Counted from the stretch's first letter, positions 1 through 12,290 are shown. The stretch: DNA of 64,000 nt from Oscheius tipulae (GCA_037178975.1 JASJZH010000006.1:10912001-10976000), one strand, 5' to 3'. The notes: generated from the letters alone by a model not told the origin. Numbers and translations are program-made.

Positions 1-1184
1 AGTGTCTATTACGCTGTGGGTGGACGCTTCTTGGTTGGACTGGCTGATGCTCTTCTCCAACCCGCTGTCAACTCCCTCATTACCAGATGGTTCCCGACGT
101 CTGAACGAGCCTACGCTCTTGGTGTTGCCACAGGCGGACGGCAACTTGGAGCCCTTCTTATTATTCCTGCTTCTGGAGCGCTTTGCTCCCAGACTGTTCT
201 CTTTGGTGGCTGGCCATCCATCTTCTACCTGAGTTCCATGGTTGGAGCCGCATTCATCATTATCTACATTGCTATCGGTAAACCTTTTCCTTTCCCCCTG
301 TGAAAATAAGCTTCAGGCGCTGACAAACCGTCCAAACAGACCTGCATTGCCGATGCAGAGTTGAAATTCATCACCATGGCCAACTCGAACGAGGACGTTG
401 GAAAGAAGAGAACTGAAAGAAAAGTGCCTTGGAAGAAGATCATCAGCTCTGGACCTGTCTGGGCCTCAGTCATTGCCATCGTCTGTCACGAGTTCCCTCT
501 CATGACCATGATCATGTTCCTGCCTTCATATCTTCATGATGTCCATCATTATACCGCTACCAAGAACGGTCTTCTTTCTGCCCTGCCAACTCTCTCACTC
601 TGGATGGCCAAGCTCGGGAGCAGCTATTGCAACACCTGGCTCCAAAACCACACAAAATGGAAGAGTTCGACCATCTGCAAGTTCCTCAACGGCGTAGGCT
701 CTCTCGGTTTGGGTGTCTTTCTAATTGCCACGACACTTTTGGATGCCAGCAAGGCTCCGTTGGCTGTGATCTTCCTCTGCCTAAGTATGGCATCCGCAGG
801 TTACTCTAGTTTTTAAATACAAACGAAAGACGTTAAGGCCTACATACCCCGGGCTGTCAAACCGCTCTCGTCGCCATTGCCCCCGCTTATTCAGGCGCCA
901 TTACTGGATTTGCGTTCTTCTTTGTGGCCTGCTCCGGCATTGTTAATCCCCTGATTACCAAGGCCATTGTCCAAGTAAGTTGCTTCTCCAAATGACTCCT
1001 CTTAATCAACAATTCTCAGAATGGAACCGAGATGGAATGGAACATGGTCTTCTACATTTCCACAGTCATTGCTGTACTTCCGTGCATAACTTTCACCATC
1101 TGGGGATCGGCCGAGGTCCAGCCTTGGGCCAAATCAAAGAAGCAACAGGATGCTCAGAAACCGAAGATTGAGGAAGTATGCTAA
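1..1184 (+). CDS. SLC17-family (Na/phosphate / vesicular glutamate type) MFS transporter, 3' part
   Basis: C-terminal portion of a major facilitator transporter. The 5' end lies outside the window. Exons read at 1-277, 317-799, 838-974 and 1020-1184 with consistent phases and introns of 38-45 nt. The first exon carries the family-typical run RWFPTSERAYALGVATGGRQ followed by GGWPSIFYLS. The second has the acidic/basic cytosolic loop (PSKQTCIADAELKFI, then WKKIISSGPVWASVIAI). The third and fourth give the last helices (VAIAPAYSGAITGFAFFFVA, then a helix starting NMVFYISTVIAVLPC). The order and spacing match SLC17 members (sialin, VGLUT, NaPi-I types), which move organic anions with Na+ or H+ coupling. 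The exact substrate cannot be told from this half. The stop at 1182-1184 is chosen because it reads straight through; an alternative donor at 1175 would extend the tail. It converges on the minus-strand gene at 1383. Confidence 0.85.
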
Positions 1185-1382
1185 CCTTCCAACTATCCCG
1201 TCGCGTGAAAATCTCAGGCATCATCCTGCCATCCTATCTGTCTACTTTTGTCTGGTTCCATTCAGTCTCGCCAGCCACAAATTACGGGTTTAGTCTATGA
1301 TATACTAAGTATTGTGTCTTTTCTGCTCAGTAAAGTATTCAAAGATTCATTTATATTTACCCGTATGGTTAAAACTGGACAT

Positions 1383-2103
1383 TTATACAAAATCAACGTT
1401 GTGGAAGAGAATATGTTCTCCAGAGACTTCGCGGACAAAACTCCTAGAATTAGAAATTTGGAACGATAACAGTGTGAGTACCTGTAAGCGCGAACGACGA
1501 AGAAACTCCACCACCAAAAAGCTGTGAGAAGCAAAAAGCCGAGAGCGTACAGAAGATCAGTCAGAGGGACTCCGTTGAAAAGGCATTCGACTCCGGAAAT
1601 CATAAAGGCTGTAGCCAGGGATAAACTGAAAAACATGGTTTCATAAATATCGAAAGTTAACCTTATGACAAGGTGGAAGGCAGCACAGACGATATATGGA
1701 AGGAAGAGTTTCGATTGTAGAGTGGCTAAACCTCTGAGAAGGCAGCAGGATATGCTGGTGTTGAGAAAGAAGCCTCCGAGAACAGCGACTAAAAACGAAT
1801 AAGTCATTTGATATTTGCCATCATTAGGATAATAATTTTTAAGAAAAAATTAAGGGTAGTTGCCCAACTTTTGTTTAAATTTTGAGGCGAAACAAAACGG
1901 CTGTGGCCACAACCGACATTGCAACAACTGTGATCACAGCCATCAGATTCAGATTCTTGCAGCAAATTACCTGCATAAAGAAGGTTGTCCTCGGCGTTAT
2001 GAGTAGTGAAATCCCAGACAGCACAGGCGAGGACTGATGCTATCACTGACAAAGATTGAAATAATCCGGCCACAAGTCGGACACTGGAGCGCAGCTCGAA
2101 CAT
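1383..2103 (-). CDS. Small four-helix membrane protein, function unknown
   Basis: Three exons on the minus strand: 2103-1971, 1788-1482 and 1443-1383, all with matching phases. The product is about 166 residues, begins MFELRSSVRLVAGLFQS and has four hydrophobic stretches: roughly residues 10-30, 44-60, 75-100 with a neighbour near 105, and 120-145 (ending ALGFLLLTAFWWWSFFVV). It ends in a short polar tail, VSGEHILFHNVDFV. I do not recognise the family; the layout is tetraspan-like but the conserved tetraspanin CCG motif is absent. Intron 1 (about 180 nt) contains one copy of the 29-bp palindromic minisatellite. A further 36-nt intron inside exon 2 is possible in phase (GTTAAC to TTTTTCAG near 1668-1633) and would remove the short stretch after HLVIR. 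The gene converges on the SLC17 gene, with about 200 bp between stops. Confidence 0.6.
1898..1940. repeat. 29-bp palindromic minisatellite, locus 1
   Basis: CTGTGGCCACAACCGAC followed by a degenerate half unit (CTGTGATCACAG). It lies inside intron 1 of the minus-strand four-helix protein gene. It belongs to the family centred on GGTTGTGGCCACAACC found at 13 loci in this window. Confidence 0.8.
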
Positions 2104-5100
2104 CTAAAAATGGAGGCCAAATTCAAGATAATGGGTGAGCAGATGGAGAAAACACAAATCTTTAATGAGTGCAAGAGCCGTTTATAAAGGATTCTGACGA
2201 ATTTAAATGGGATCGCCAAACAGCTACAAGTCATTTATTACTGCGACATAACGAGGCCACGAAACGGCAAGAATATCTTAGTAACGGAAGTTAAGCGTTT
2301 CCAGCTGTTTATGAAGGGAGATGAGATGTACTTGACATTAAAACTAAGCCGTTGCTATGGAGAAGCCAATTAGCACCTGCGTGAAAGAAACTACAAATGA
2401 CTAATACGTGGGAAAGTAATCAGCCGTAGCAATATCGGGACGACTGTTATTCATCTCTGGGCAGACCTAAGCGGAAAACAATTGGCTAGAAAAAGAGGCT
2501 GGCTTTGTGACCATTGTATGGGGTAACTGGATACGAATATGAGCACGCCAAGTGGGGGGTTCCAGGTGTCTAAGCAATTAGCTCAACGAGGTGTTGGAAT
2601 GCGCACTCTGACGTCTTAGTGAGATTCGGATTTGTAACTGACGATAGTTTGACTGGTCCAAATAGCACACACCCACATTCTCCCAAGGTCACACTGACAA
2701 ACGTCATTATTGTCTCGTTTGGAAAGTATTTGTTAATGGACAGTCGCTTTATCGCATGAACTTATCGACTGATTTCCCTTGAGAGATGACTCGATGTAAA
2801 TGTTACTGAATTTGGCAATATAGAGCGTCTAGGTATTTTCGAGCACACCATGCGTACATCCGGTCTATTACTAATACTCCCACTGAAGAGGACTAACCAA
2901 AATGGTGTTCGGCTAAATTAACGTTGTCGAGGCTATACGGGTGCTAATGGTCTGGCGACCGCGAACTGTTTTCGATGCAGAGTTGGTACTGGCAAGAAAC
3001 ATACCAATTTGTATTCTAAGGATACTCAAGAACAATGGATGCTACAATATAAGACGGAGGTGCGGAGAAAGTACGGGTGGGCTGCCCGAATTTATATGGG
3101 CCCTTGATTACCTGGCTGTAAAGACGGTACAGGCGAGTATTATAAGAGGTAAGTCTGGCCAGGTAAATAATCTGAATAGCCGTCAGAAGCAGACAAAATG
3201 AGCTCTCCAACCTTATCCTAATGGATTCCAGCATTGAGAAACTAAACGAGCGGATCGTGGGAGTGTTTCTTTTGCTAAACGAGATGTTTGCCAAAGATTG
3301 AGGGGAAGAGTCAAAACGCTCCATAACCTCAGTCAGGTGCTTTTTAAATATATAGCTGATTAGATAACCGAAATGTCGCAACAAACACCATCGGTGTCAG
3401 TCAGTTGCTTTCAATTAGACAAGATAAGCGATTCAAAACAAATAGCCGGAAAAGGGTGGAGGGCAAAACTTAGGAAAGAGGTTTTTTTGGGGAGAGAACC
3501 GATCCCAGGGGGACCTGAAACGACAATTAAATAGGAATTAAGAAGGGATAGGCCGTGAGAATTCATGCTTTCTTCAACAAAAGGGCATGTGTACACGATT
3601 TCCGAAATACCAAGAAAGACATTTGGAGCCGCAAACCGGGCATATGTGTGTTTCATCCGTCTAACTGAATCAGTTTCGTAGAAAACAACAAAGAGAAAAG
3701 TGGGACACTGTACGGACTAAGAAAGCAATCTGTCGGTTGTCCTTCGGCAAACGGGTTTTGCCTAGAGGCAGAACGGGAACGGCGGTTGAACTCCCTAGCT
3801 CATTTCAAGCGATAAGAAGTAGCTATCGGTCTCGAGGTCAAACGGGCAGCAGCTGCATCAGCACAAGACCCCCTTTCCCAATTAAATGCTACATGCAAGG
3901 GAACGTATTAAAGATAAATAGGGGATTAGGAAGGCCCCCGGCGAGGAGAGTTAATTCCATTAACTTCATTAGACGATTCAGGGACGAGAAAGAGAACCGA
4001 GCATGGGAAACGTTTTTGCACAACAAAAACACAGATAATACTGCAGCGGAAATGTCAGCGTCGGACACCTATCTGGATTCCCCTTATTGGTCATGTTGCT
4101 AAAAGCTGAAATATGAAACCGGCTGAACGTGAAGCAGAGAGCATCAAGATCTCTTTCTTCGAATTTTCCGTGCTTTATTAACCTTCCGTAAAGCGAGCAG
4201 GTTGATAGTTTTCTTACTTAATAACACTCTTGGTAGCATTAAATGCCCCAACCACTTACCAAGTAAACATTTCGCCAGCCGTTAATACATTGGAATCTGA
4301 TGTATTATGTTTTCCGCTGTTTTTCTGAAAAAAGTATAATCAAAATTAAGCTAAGATTAAACTCTACGGCTCTTCACAAAATACTGCTGAACTTCTCATG
4401 GATACGTTATACCAAGGTTCAAAGGCGCGAAATCGGTTTGGGCCACAACCGATAGGTCGGCTGTGGCCACAGCTAGTAGACGCAGTCGGTTGTTTGGAGG
4501 TTTGATTACAAAAGAGTCTGCAAGACAAAAGTACCAGTTGACATTTTTGACTGAGACAGGGAAAAAGAGGCAATGTAAATGACAGAAAGGTAGTGGAGGA
4601 TAGAAGAGGACTTACTGTGTAATAAGATACACTCATCTGTCCTCTTAATGCTAGAACCGCATTTACCTATTTTATGGATACTTGCCAAGGTTGTTTTGCG
4701 AAGCAGTATTCGAAATTTGTGTTAATACCAAAAATTGTAGCTAGAAGGGTATCAAATTGATTACTTGAACTCCTGATATATAAAAAATAATGCATTCAAA
4801 ACAAATCAGCTCTTAATGGTTGTGCTCGTTCAGAAGAAACTAGAGACGCGAGACAGTACCTTCCGTTTCAGAACTAACCTTTATCTGTTTCCGAGGGCCG
4901 GGAGGAGCCGATCGGCCACCAAGGCGCCGGTCAGTCCTTCCTGGTAAAGATAAAAGCGTTTTTGTTGGAGGCTTTTGCTTTCTATCTGCTGTCTCCCACA
5001 TACCACCACATTTTTATTGCATCCATAGACGTTTACTTTCAGGATTACAGTGTTTGCGACTCGCTATGTTACCTGTCAGCGCCGCTGATCGGTCCTCATT

Positions 5101-6463
5101 TTTACCTAAAACCGTTTGTTTCTCCTTTTTACCTTCTTCACATACTTTTGCAAAAATGTGCAGCAGCGGCGTGCTTAAAGTTACATCTTTCTGGGATTCC
5201 CCTCCTCCGCTTGCTAATTGTGTTAATATAATGACGACCAGTTTGTCCTCGGGCTGTAGATTTTCGTCACGGGTCATATAAATAGGAAAAAGAGAATTCG
5301 AATCGAGACATTTGGGCCACTTCCATAGTTTTCTGTAGTCGCATTTCCATATTAGAGAGTCTTTTTGTGATCTGATAAGGTATCATCTGTTTTTAACCAT
5401 GATTCACTGCTCAGGCAAAACCAAAAAAGATTGCGCATTCAAGATATTAAATTTCGCGGGCTGAAGACACGCCATCAACCCACATGCAAAACAGCCCTTC
5501 TGTATTTTGTCTTAAATTATGCCTGTTGACATTGACAGTGAGGCGCACGAGGTGTTCAGTGGTGTCGGCCGCGCAGTCATTTCAGCGTCTTTTTACGATC
5601 CGACTGTGATTTAACGAGGATTCGGCACGGTCTTTTGCAGAAGCACTTTTATCGACCATTTTGCTACCTCTCCGACACGCTGCTCAAATTGATGGCATTT
5701 CACATCCCTACATCAAAATCCACTGAATTTTAAGTTCACGATTATCCATCTGGGTGGGGCGAACTGTCCTTTTGGATCAAGAGATTGCACCCAGGCTCCA
5801 GATTTAAAGAGAGAGGTAGAAATCAATGTCCAGCCGTGTTTGCTCTTCCATAACCATCCAGAAAGTTTAGTCACTTTGTTTGCTCTTCAACTAGCGTTTT
5901 GGAAGTTCTGCAAGGGTTCCAATCCTGCGCGTCCTAGAGCTCACCTTGAAAACAGCTAGCGCACTATAACTTTTGCTAATACTTTTTACTTATCCTTCTA
6001 TGACAACCACTTGGAGCATTGTTTTGGCACGTTTTAATAATGTTTGTTAATAAAAGAATGTTTCAGTCATTTGTATACACGTTTTTTCTTACTCTAGGCT
6101 CCTTTGCCTATAGCCGAACACTTACGAAGATCACGGAAACATCAAATGAGAAACACTTTTCAGCTTCGATATTTCAGGTCTCGTAATGAACATTCTATGT
6201 ATGTAGCTTGCCGTTAATTGTCCACAACACGCGTTGAAATTTCTGTTGATCTGAAGTTTAACCGGCCGGGAGCTGATTCTTACTTCTTAAAAACCCTGAT
6301 CTGTTTTTCAAGTAGATTAAAACGTAGATGCCAATCCCTCTTATACGATACGGTAGTCCCTGATTCATTAGCTGATCCGTTGTACCCTCGATGTACGCGA
6401 CTTGTTCAAAAGATTACGTTATCCCACTTTAGATTCTTCACAAACTATCTCTCCATCACAGAG
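2104..6463. other. 4.4-kb stretch without a supported gene
   Basis: Open frames here (for example 3737-4102 on + and 3016-3384 on -) have no signal peptide, domain motif or coherent splice pattern that I can recognise. The only clear feature is a minisatellite copy at 4434-4494. It may hold regulatory sequence for the SMOC gene that starts at 6464, but I see no definite element. Confidence 0.5.
4434..4494. repeat. 29-bp palindromic minisatellite, locus 2
   Basis: Two units: GGCCACAACCGATAGGTCGG and CTGTGGCCACAGC, the latter followed by CGCAGTCGGTTGT. Intergenic. Confidence 0.8.
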
Positions 6464-7675
6464 ATGAGTTTTCAGATGAGATGTAAGCTGACATTCTACT
6501 GTATCCCAGCTATGTCGCTGCTGATTCTAACAGCGGCAGCTCCTATGATTGATGAGTATTCGATTTTAAATCTACCTACTGGTAAAGAAGCGGGAAGCAG
6601 TAGTAAGATATTATCAAGAGTCAGATTTCTCCGTTTTCAGGCTTATCAAATATTTTATTAGAATCTCATTTAGAAATCTCATCGCAGCATAAAGGAAAAG
6701 GTGAGCTTTTCAAAAATCTCAGAAAATCCGTGTTTTTAGCAACTAAACTCGATTGTAATGCGCAAAGAGCGAAAAGTTTGGCAAAACGCCATGAAGGAGA
6801 CATGTTGGTTTATGTACCTTTATGCGCTCCGAAGAATACAACGTAACTTTGGCAGAAACTTCCATGGATTTGTAAGTTACAGATACTACCAGTCTGTGCA
6901 GTGTCACGACGAGACAAAGTACTGCTGGTGTGTGCATATAGCAACAGGAGAGCCAATTCCAGGTTGGATTACATTTATGTCAATAAGAATACTTTTTACA
7001 GGATCTACCACTTTGATTGACAAGCCCCGATGCATAGCAGAAACCAAGTTTAAGAAACGGGAGAGAAAAAGAGAAAGTAAACAATTTAAGTTGAGAACAT
7101 CTAAAAAAATAGTTTCAGGATGTCTTGGAGTGCGACGAACTCGGTTTTTGAGAAGGCTCACTGCATCTTTGAAAACGGAGATGATTTTGGCAGGTAAGTT
7201 GATTTAAGACACATAAGTTGTGGCCACAACTGTTAGGCGCAGTCGGTTGTGGCAACATCATAGAACCATAAGCTAGTCAATCAGCAAACATTTAAGGCAA
7301 CAATACACGAGAAAAAGTAGGAAGAGATTCTGCTATATCATGGAAATTCGGGCAGTTGGACAAAAACCAAAATAGAGTAATTCAACCTAGCCATGGGCAT
7401 AACAAGAATAGTTTAGGTGATAGAAAGATCAGAATGGAAACCATACAAAACTCTGCTACTGCAATGGAAACGAGTTCGGCGCTGTAGCCGAAATTTATTC
7501 AAAACCTGTGATTTGGACAAAAACAAACGCCTCTCTTCCAACGAATGGAGGCAATGTATAGCTCCCGGTACGCTGCACAAAAATAAATATAAATCGTGTT
7601 TCAGAAATAAACCGCGTACCGGCAAAACGACCGGAGCAGCTGAATCCATTTTTGTTTGTTTTGAAAGCGGATTGA
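6464..7675 (+). CDS. smoc-1: SMOC/SPARC-related secreted calcium-binding protein
   Basis: Eight exons: 6464-6581, 6641-6700, 6740-6842, 6883-6962, 7002-7193, 7321-7376, 7417-7567 and 7605-7675. Their sum is 831 nt, giving 276 residues in one frame. An N-terminal signal peptide (FYCIPAMSLLILTAAA) is followed by a thyroglobulin type-1 domain at about residues 60-125, with the diagnostic YYQSVQCHDETKYCWCVHIA and a closing CI. A basic linker follows (KKRERKRESKQFK, typical of heparin binding). Last comes a SPARC-type extracellular calcium-binding domain with the EF-hand pair WKFGQLDKNQNRVIERSEW and CDLDKNKRLSSNEWRQC. There is one TY domain and no Kazal domain, shorter than vertebrate SMOC and as in nematode SMOC-1. 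Family role: extracellular modulator of BMP signalling. Intron 5 (7194-7320) carries a minisatellite copy. Either ATG (6464 or 6476) could start. It converges on the MOLO1-like gene. Confidence 0.9.
7216..7258. repeat. 29-bp palindromic minisatellite, locus 3
   Basis: Starts GTTGTGGCCACAACTG and repeats 29 bp later as GTTGTGGCAACATC. It lies inside SMOC intron 5. Confidence 0.85.
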
Positions 7676-7852
7676 GGATCTTGACGACGGAGTACAAGCT
7701 TGGATATTTGTACACAATTAATAAGCCAGGACATTTAGTGCAATACTTTATTGAATGCATGAAATTTGTACAAGCGAGTAATTTACAAGGCTGTCCATCC
7801 ACGGGGGTTATATAGGACTATAGGTGGTAGATCATAATATAGTTTCGGTAGT

Positions 7853-9272
7853 TTAAGCCCAGCTTCCTCCTCCTCCTTCATCCTTCACTGGAACTGAGGG
7901 GTAGAGTCCGCCACCTCCCTGTCCGTTGTTGTCGTCATAAGTAACTGGCGGAGCAGGATACGCACCTGTATAGGAGATATATAACAAAACCGATAGCTCT
8001 ACCTCCGCCTTGGTAGTCACCTCCTCCAGCACCACCGCCCATTCCACCCGTTCCCATAGCTCCGCCTCCGCGATTTCTGTTCGAGAGGAAGTTTCCGATC
8101 ATGGAGCCGATTCCTGCGCCACCCATGGTGCTCATGAAGTTGCCGAACGGTCCACGGCCTCCGCCTCCTCCACCACTGACACCACCTCCTCCTGAAGATA
8201 ATAATATTAGACACTTCTCTTCTGTTTTGTCTCAGAAAATATAAAAGGTCAGGGACTCAGAGCAAAAAAGAGTGACCTACCCATCGGGATATCCTGAGAA
8301 ACAGGCTGTCTTCCTCCGCCACCGCCGGCTCCTCCGCTTCCTTTGCCCCGACAACAGCAACAATACAAACAGCAGCAGCAGAGAAGGATCGGAATGACGA
8401 CAAAGACGACTACGACGATGAGCCATGTTGGAATAGACGGCATCTTCATGCCACCTCCTCCCCCTGTCTGACCAGGGGAAGGTCCAACATTTCTTCCAGG
8501 CTGAGCTGGACCAGGTTGTTGCCGAGGTACACCTTGTTTCGACAGGGCCAGTTCCCTGAAAAAATGTAAGATCAACGGAACTGCCTACCATGTTCCCTGG
8601 ATGAGGTTCTTCAGAGCATCGACGTACTGTTTCCTTCGGAAGAGATCTTTCTAGAAATCACTAAGATTACAGTTTCTATCAACTCTCACCTGTTTCACAA
8701 AGAGATCTGTGAATTCATTAGCATACACAGGCACCTTATCGTCTCGAGCAACCCAAAACTTGGCATCTTCAGTGGAGACAACAATGACAATTGACTTCTG
8801 ACACTGCTGGTCCAGTGTCCATGTATGGAGCATATTATTCGCCATGGCTTTGACATCCTAAAATGCAACCTACTAAAGTAAAAACTGATAGCATACCTCC
8901 GTTGTGCCTCCTTGAACCTTCCTAGCGATGGCCATGGCAGCTGTAATTCCCTTCTTCGAACAGAAATCTCGAGCATTGGGCTGGAATAGTAAGATTCCGG
9001 TACAAAATTAAAAATTCTACCTGCTGGGTCCTTGACTCTAACTGCTGAAGCTCGTAGTCCAGACGACTCCTGCTACCGTCGTCCAGAACACCGTCCGGGT
9101 CGCAAATTCTTGCGTGAGTGAGCATTTTGCATTCCTGGATATTTTATTGAAAATATAATCAGAAAGTTACCTTGAATTGTCCAGCAGTGGGGTTGGGAAA
9201 GGTTTGAGCATTCCACGGCTGCTGAGAGGCTACAAGGAGCGTGGCATAGAGAAGAAGTAAGAGCCGCAACAT
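7853..9272 (-). CDS. MOLO1-like single-pass membrane protein (TPM-domain receptor modulator)
   Basis: Eight exons joined in frame, about 365 residues. It has a signal peptide (MLRLLLLLYATLLVAS). The extracellular TPM/MOLO1 domain includes ICDPDGVLDD, FCSKKGITAAMAIARKV, QKSIVIVVSTEDAKFWVARD and a terminal DLFRRKQYVDALKNLIQGTW. One transmembrane helix follows (PTWLIVVVVFVVIPILL), then a juxtamembrane cysteine run (CCCCLYCCCC) likely to be palmitoylated, and a roughly 130-residue glycine-rich cytoplasmic tail. C. elegans MOLO-1 is an auxiliary protein that raises function of the levamisole acetylcholine receptor; the same role here is an inference from the family. The glycine-rich tail is split over three exons. 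The start at 9272 is chosen for the signal peptide. A Cys-loop channel subunit lies at 53.5 kb in this window, but linkage says nothing about pairing. Confidence 0.85.
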
Positions 9273-9960
9273 GGCTGCAAATGCTGTAAAACTGAGAATG
9301 GAAACTTTTTAAAGATAAAAAGGAAATATTGCACATTTACTGAGGACGTTCAAGCTATTTCTCCCTTCCAATAGCAATTCGAGAAGCGTTCAGCTGGAAG
9401 CTGTGAAACGTAATGCTGTTACACAAAAACTGCATAAAATCGGCTCAGATACTAAGAAAATCAAAAATTTAGAAAAAGACAAGCTTCGAGGTCGGTTCAG
9501 AAAGTTTGTTTTCGATAAGAAGACGCGCCCACTTGCTAGCGTAAACAAGCGGGCTCGAAACACGACAACATTCGGGGAGAATAACGTGTTTACGTAGACT
9601 TTGAAGTATCAAAAATTTGAGAAATACGAAAAAAGAAAGGTTTGGATTTAAGCAAAACTAGGGCCCCCATTATACCAGAATAGCGCCGATTGGATTGTTT
9701 GTGGCGGGCTCTAGTGGGTACGCATTGATCGCTGAACAACATGTGTTGTGGGGTTGACCTTTTACTCTCGCCTTGTGGAAAAACAACAAACAAGCAAGGC
9801 GTGCTGGAAAGCAGAAATGACCGGCCACTGGATGAAAAGCTTTCTGTTCCAGGGCTCTCTTAGGAAAAGTAGTAGTTTACACCTAATTTCATGAAGCACT
9901 TTAGACTAGGCACACGGAAAGCCACAATTATGATCAAACAGTCGGTAGTCGGTCTGAATA
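9273..9960. other. Intergenic stretch, nothing recognised
   Basis: Upstream region of the MOLO1-like gene. A 64-codon basic ORF (9403-9597, +) has no family match that I can see and is probably chance. Confidence 0.4.
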
Positions 9961-10693
9961 CTAAAATTTTCCTAGCAGATGAAGGAGGCCCTGTTCTCCC
10001 TGTATTACTTTTCGATGCACTGAAATGAGAATATTCTTGGAGAGCCATTGCCAGAAACAGTATTGATAAAAAGTACCTACCGTTGTGTGATAGGGACGAG
10101 TACAAAGAGAATACTCCTCTAGGCCGTTCTCTAAGAGCATTTCCTCGTAGGAGATTAAGCACTATATTCTGAGCTCCATATTCTGTGGCTTGGAGGAGGT
10201 CAAGCAAAAATCGATTAGCTACCCTCTGCTTCTTGTTCAACATTTGAAGGTAGATTTGTGGATCATTCTGAAAACTCGAGTGTAACCGTGTCCAAATTAC
10301 AACAATCCAAGCTGTACTACCAGCTATTCTTCGTGTTGGAGTAGACAACTTCAAAGTAACCGAAACCGACGACAAACTCCTACATCTTGTGTCCTTCTGT
10401 GGCTCCGACACTGGGGGATTATTACCAGCCCGAATAGATAGTCGAATTGATCGGGAGAGAGCACCTCGTAGCCTTTCATCAATCCAATTAAACTATACAA
10501 AAGGGTCGTGACAGAACGTGTCTTGTCCTTTGGTAGTCGGGAAGTGGTGGGAAGATAACTCAAAACGACAACGAGCAAAACGGTGAGACACTCACACGAC
10601 TTAGCCCTGAACCTTGGAAAGAATGTTCAGCTGAAAATCCATCGATCCTCGAGTTCCAGGATACGGAGAGATGACTATTTCTTTGATTTCCAT
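9961..10693 (-). CDS. Uncharacterised 183-residue protein, possibly with further 5' exons
   Basis: Three exons on the minus strand (10693-10613, 10492-10081, 10019-9961) sum to 552 nt and stay in frame, giving 183 residues from MEIKEIVISPYPGTRG to EQGLLHLLGKF. The middle region is basic and leucine-rich (NDPQIYLQMLNKKQRVANRF, then LLDLLQATEYGAQNIVLNLL). I see no signal peptide or membrane helix. I do not recognise the family. Protein-like open frames continue upstream on the same strand (about 10880-11230, for example IEREKSLPITFGSSNLNVRS), so this may be the 3' part of a larger gene. I could not find a consistent splice joining them, so the start at 10693 is provisional. Confidence 0.5.
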
Positions 10694-11415
10694 ATTGACA
10701 TCTCCAAAATCATGTAATTTTTGACTCTGTCTCGTCCCTTCTTTCTATTCTTCCTGTCGGCCTTACGTCTGTCTCATCCCCAAATGACTATCATCGCCCC
10801 TCCGTCAACTCTGATCATCTCATTTTCGTTCTCATCTCTGTGTGTTCCATTAAAGAAGCCTATACGTAACACTAGCACTTACACATATTAGGGTCCATCA
10901 TCTCATATGGTGTCATGTATAAGGAGTTCTGACTTCGGACGTTGAGGTTTGAGCTGCCAAAAGTAATGGGCAGGGACTTTTCTCGCTCGATCTTAGTTCT
11001 GCTACGAATGACGACAGTCTTGCTGCTCGCTCCATCCTTTCCTCCAGCTGATTCTACTTAGTAATCAGTCGATAGGCCACGCCGTCGATAGACAGTCTAG
11101 ATGAATTGGAAGAAGTCGTGAGTTGTCCCGAGGAAGCAGACTGATCCGGAGCGGCGTGAGCAGCTTGCGTTTTCGATCATCACTGACGACTGTCATGCCT
11201 TCCGGCTCTGACGGCTGCAACTTGTCGACATTTCGGCCCTATTCGAAAAGTGAACCCTGGTTCTACAATCGACAATGCATAGACAAGCGCGGCTTCAAGC
11301 AGAAATAGATGATTTGAACTTACTTTGGGATGTGACTGAACTTGCTTCCAGCAATATTTCAGTACATTACGTATTTAATGTAAGTACTGACTGAAATCCG
11401 GCTTGCGTGAAGGAT

Positions 11416-12157
11416 TCATATGATCCTACAAATCTTATGCTTTTTATCAGCAGTCACTTCTTTCAGGTTGTTCTCGAAATAGGTGATGTAGTTCTCCTTT
11501 GACGGATTTTTTGGCCTTAGTTTCTGTTCGTTGATCTTTGCTTCTAAGTAGTCCACCAGCTTCAGCTCATCAATTATTTCGATATGATAACCTGAAAAAC
11601 ACTGTTCGGCAAAAAAAGTGAGAAAAAACAAACGGTTAGCTTTGGTAGAGCGTACGAGGCTGCACAGCTAGTGGAACTGGCAGAAGTCGCGCCAATGCTC
11701 ACTACCACCAGCACCTGCAATCAGCTGGTTAATGAAAAAATAAGAAAAGATCCCGGGTTTACTGAGCCAAAATCTTTGAACTTGTCCTCTCCGTCTGAGG
11801 CAGATCTTTCAGCCTTAACTCTTGTACACATCATTAACCGAATATCTTACTCTTTGATTACATTTTCAACTATTTGCTTCTATTCGGCTGGGGCCGGTCG
11901 AGGTGAAAAGACCATGAAGATGAAGTAAAGGACGCTGCGAGGAAAATTAAAGGACTGAGAATGACTGGATGCAAGCTGTAAACAATATCTGAGCTAAACA
12001 ACACAAATCGCTTCTTGGCAAAACTCTGTGGGATTACACCACAAGAGTTTTCGTTCTCTTTAGAGAATAAATTTGCAGGCCAGATGTTAGGCAAAAGGCT
12101 TAGAATGGTGTCCGCACAATTCAAGCCTAACACCAAAAAAAGGCACAAGTTTTTCAT
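11416..12157 (-). CDS. Predicted secreted protein, structure provisional
   Basis: An N-terminal exon from 12157 encodes a signal peptide (MKNLCLFLVLGLNCADT) and LLPNIWPANLFSKENENSC. The last exon (to the stop at 11416) encodes an acidic and lysine-rich segment, EIIDELKLVDYLEAKINEQK, and ends HKICRII. A phase-consistent path through the middle uses small exons containing AERSASDGEDKFKDFGS and VLVVVSIGATSAS, but two of its donors are weak (GTGTTG, GTTCCA). I do not recognise the family. Confidence is for the presence of a secreted-protein gene, less for each junction. Confidence 0.4.
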
Positions 12158-12290
12158 AGCTAGTGACAAGTGACAAGCCAGCTGTGGGGGAGGTGGTGGT
12201 GGATACTTTTGTTACTGAGGAAGCGGCGCAGCCGCCTGTTATCAATGCTAAGTCAATACTTTAGTACAATGAAAGCCTTCTTAGACGGAT
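12145..12290. repeat. GC-palindrome interspersed element, copy A
   Basis: Contains GACAAGCCAGCTGT, then AAGCGGCGCAGCCGCC and CAATGCTAAGTCAA. The same ordered blocks recur at 21.65-21.95 kb (inverted) and 42.26-42.44 kb, so this is an interspersed repeat, probably a small non-autonomous element. Confidence 0.6.

Noticed and set aside
3737-4102. 121-codon arginine-rich ORF
   Set aside because: No signal peptide, domain or splice context. The composition looks like chance.
7104-7121. Apparent acceptor TTTCAG inside SMOC exon 5
   Set aside because: The frame is open through it and the continuous reading keeps the conserved GCLGVRRTRFL segment.
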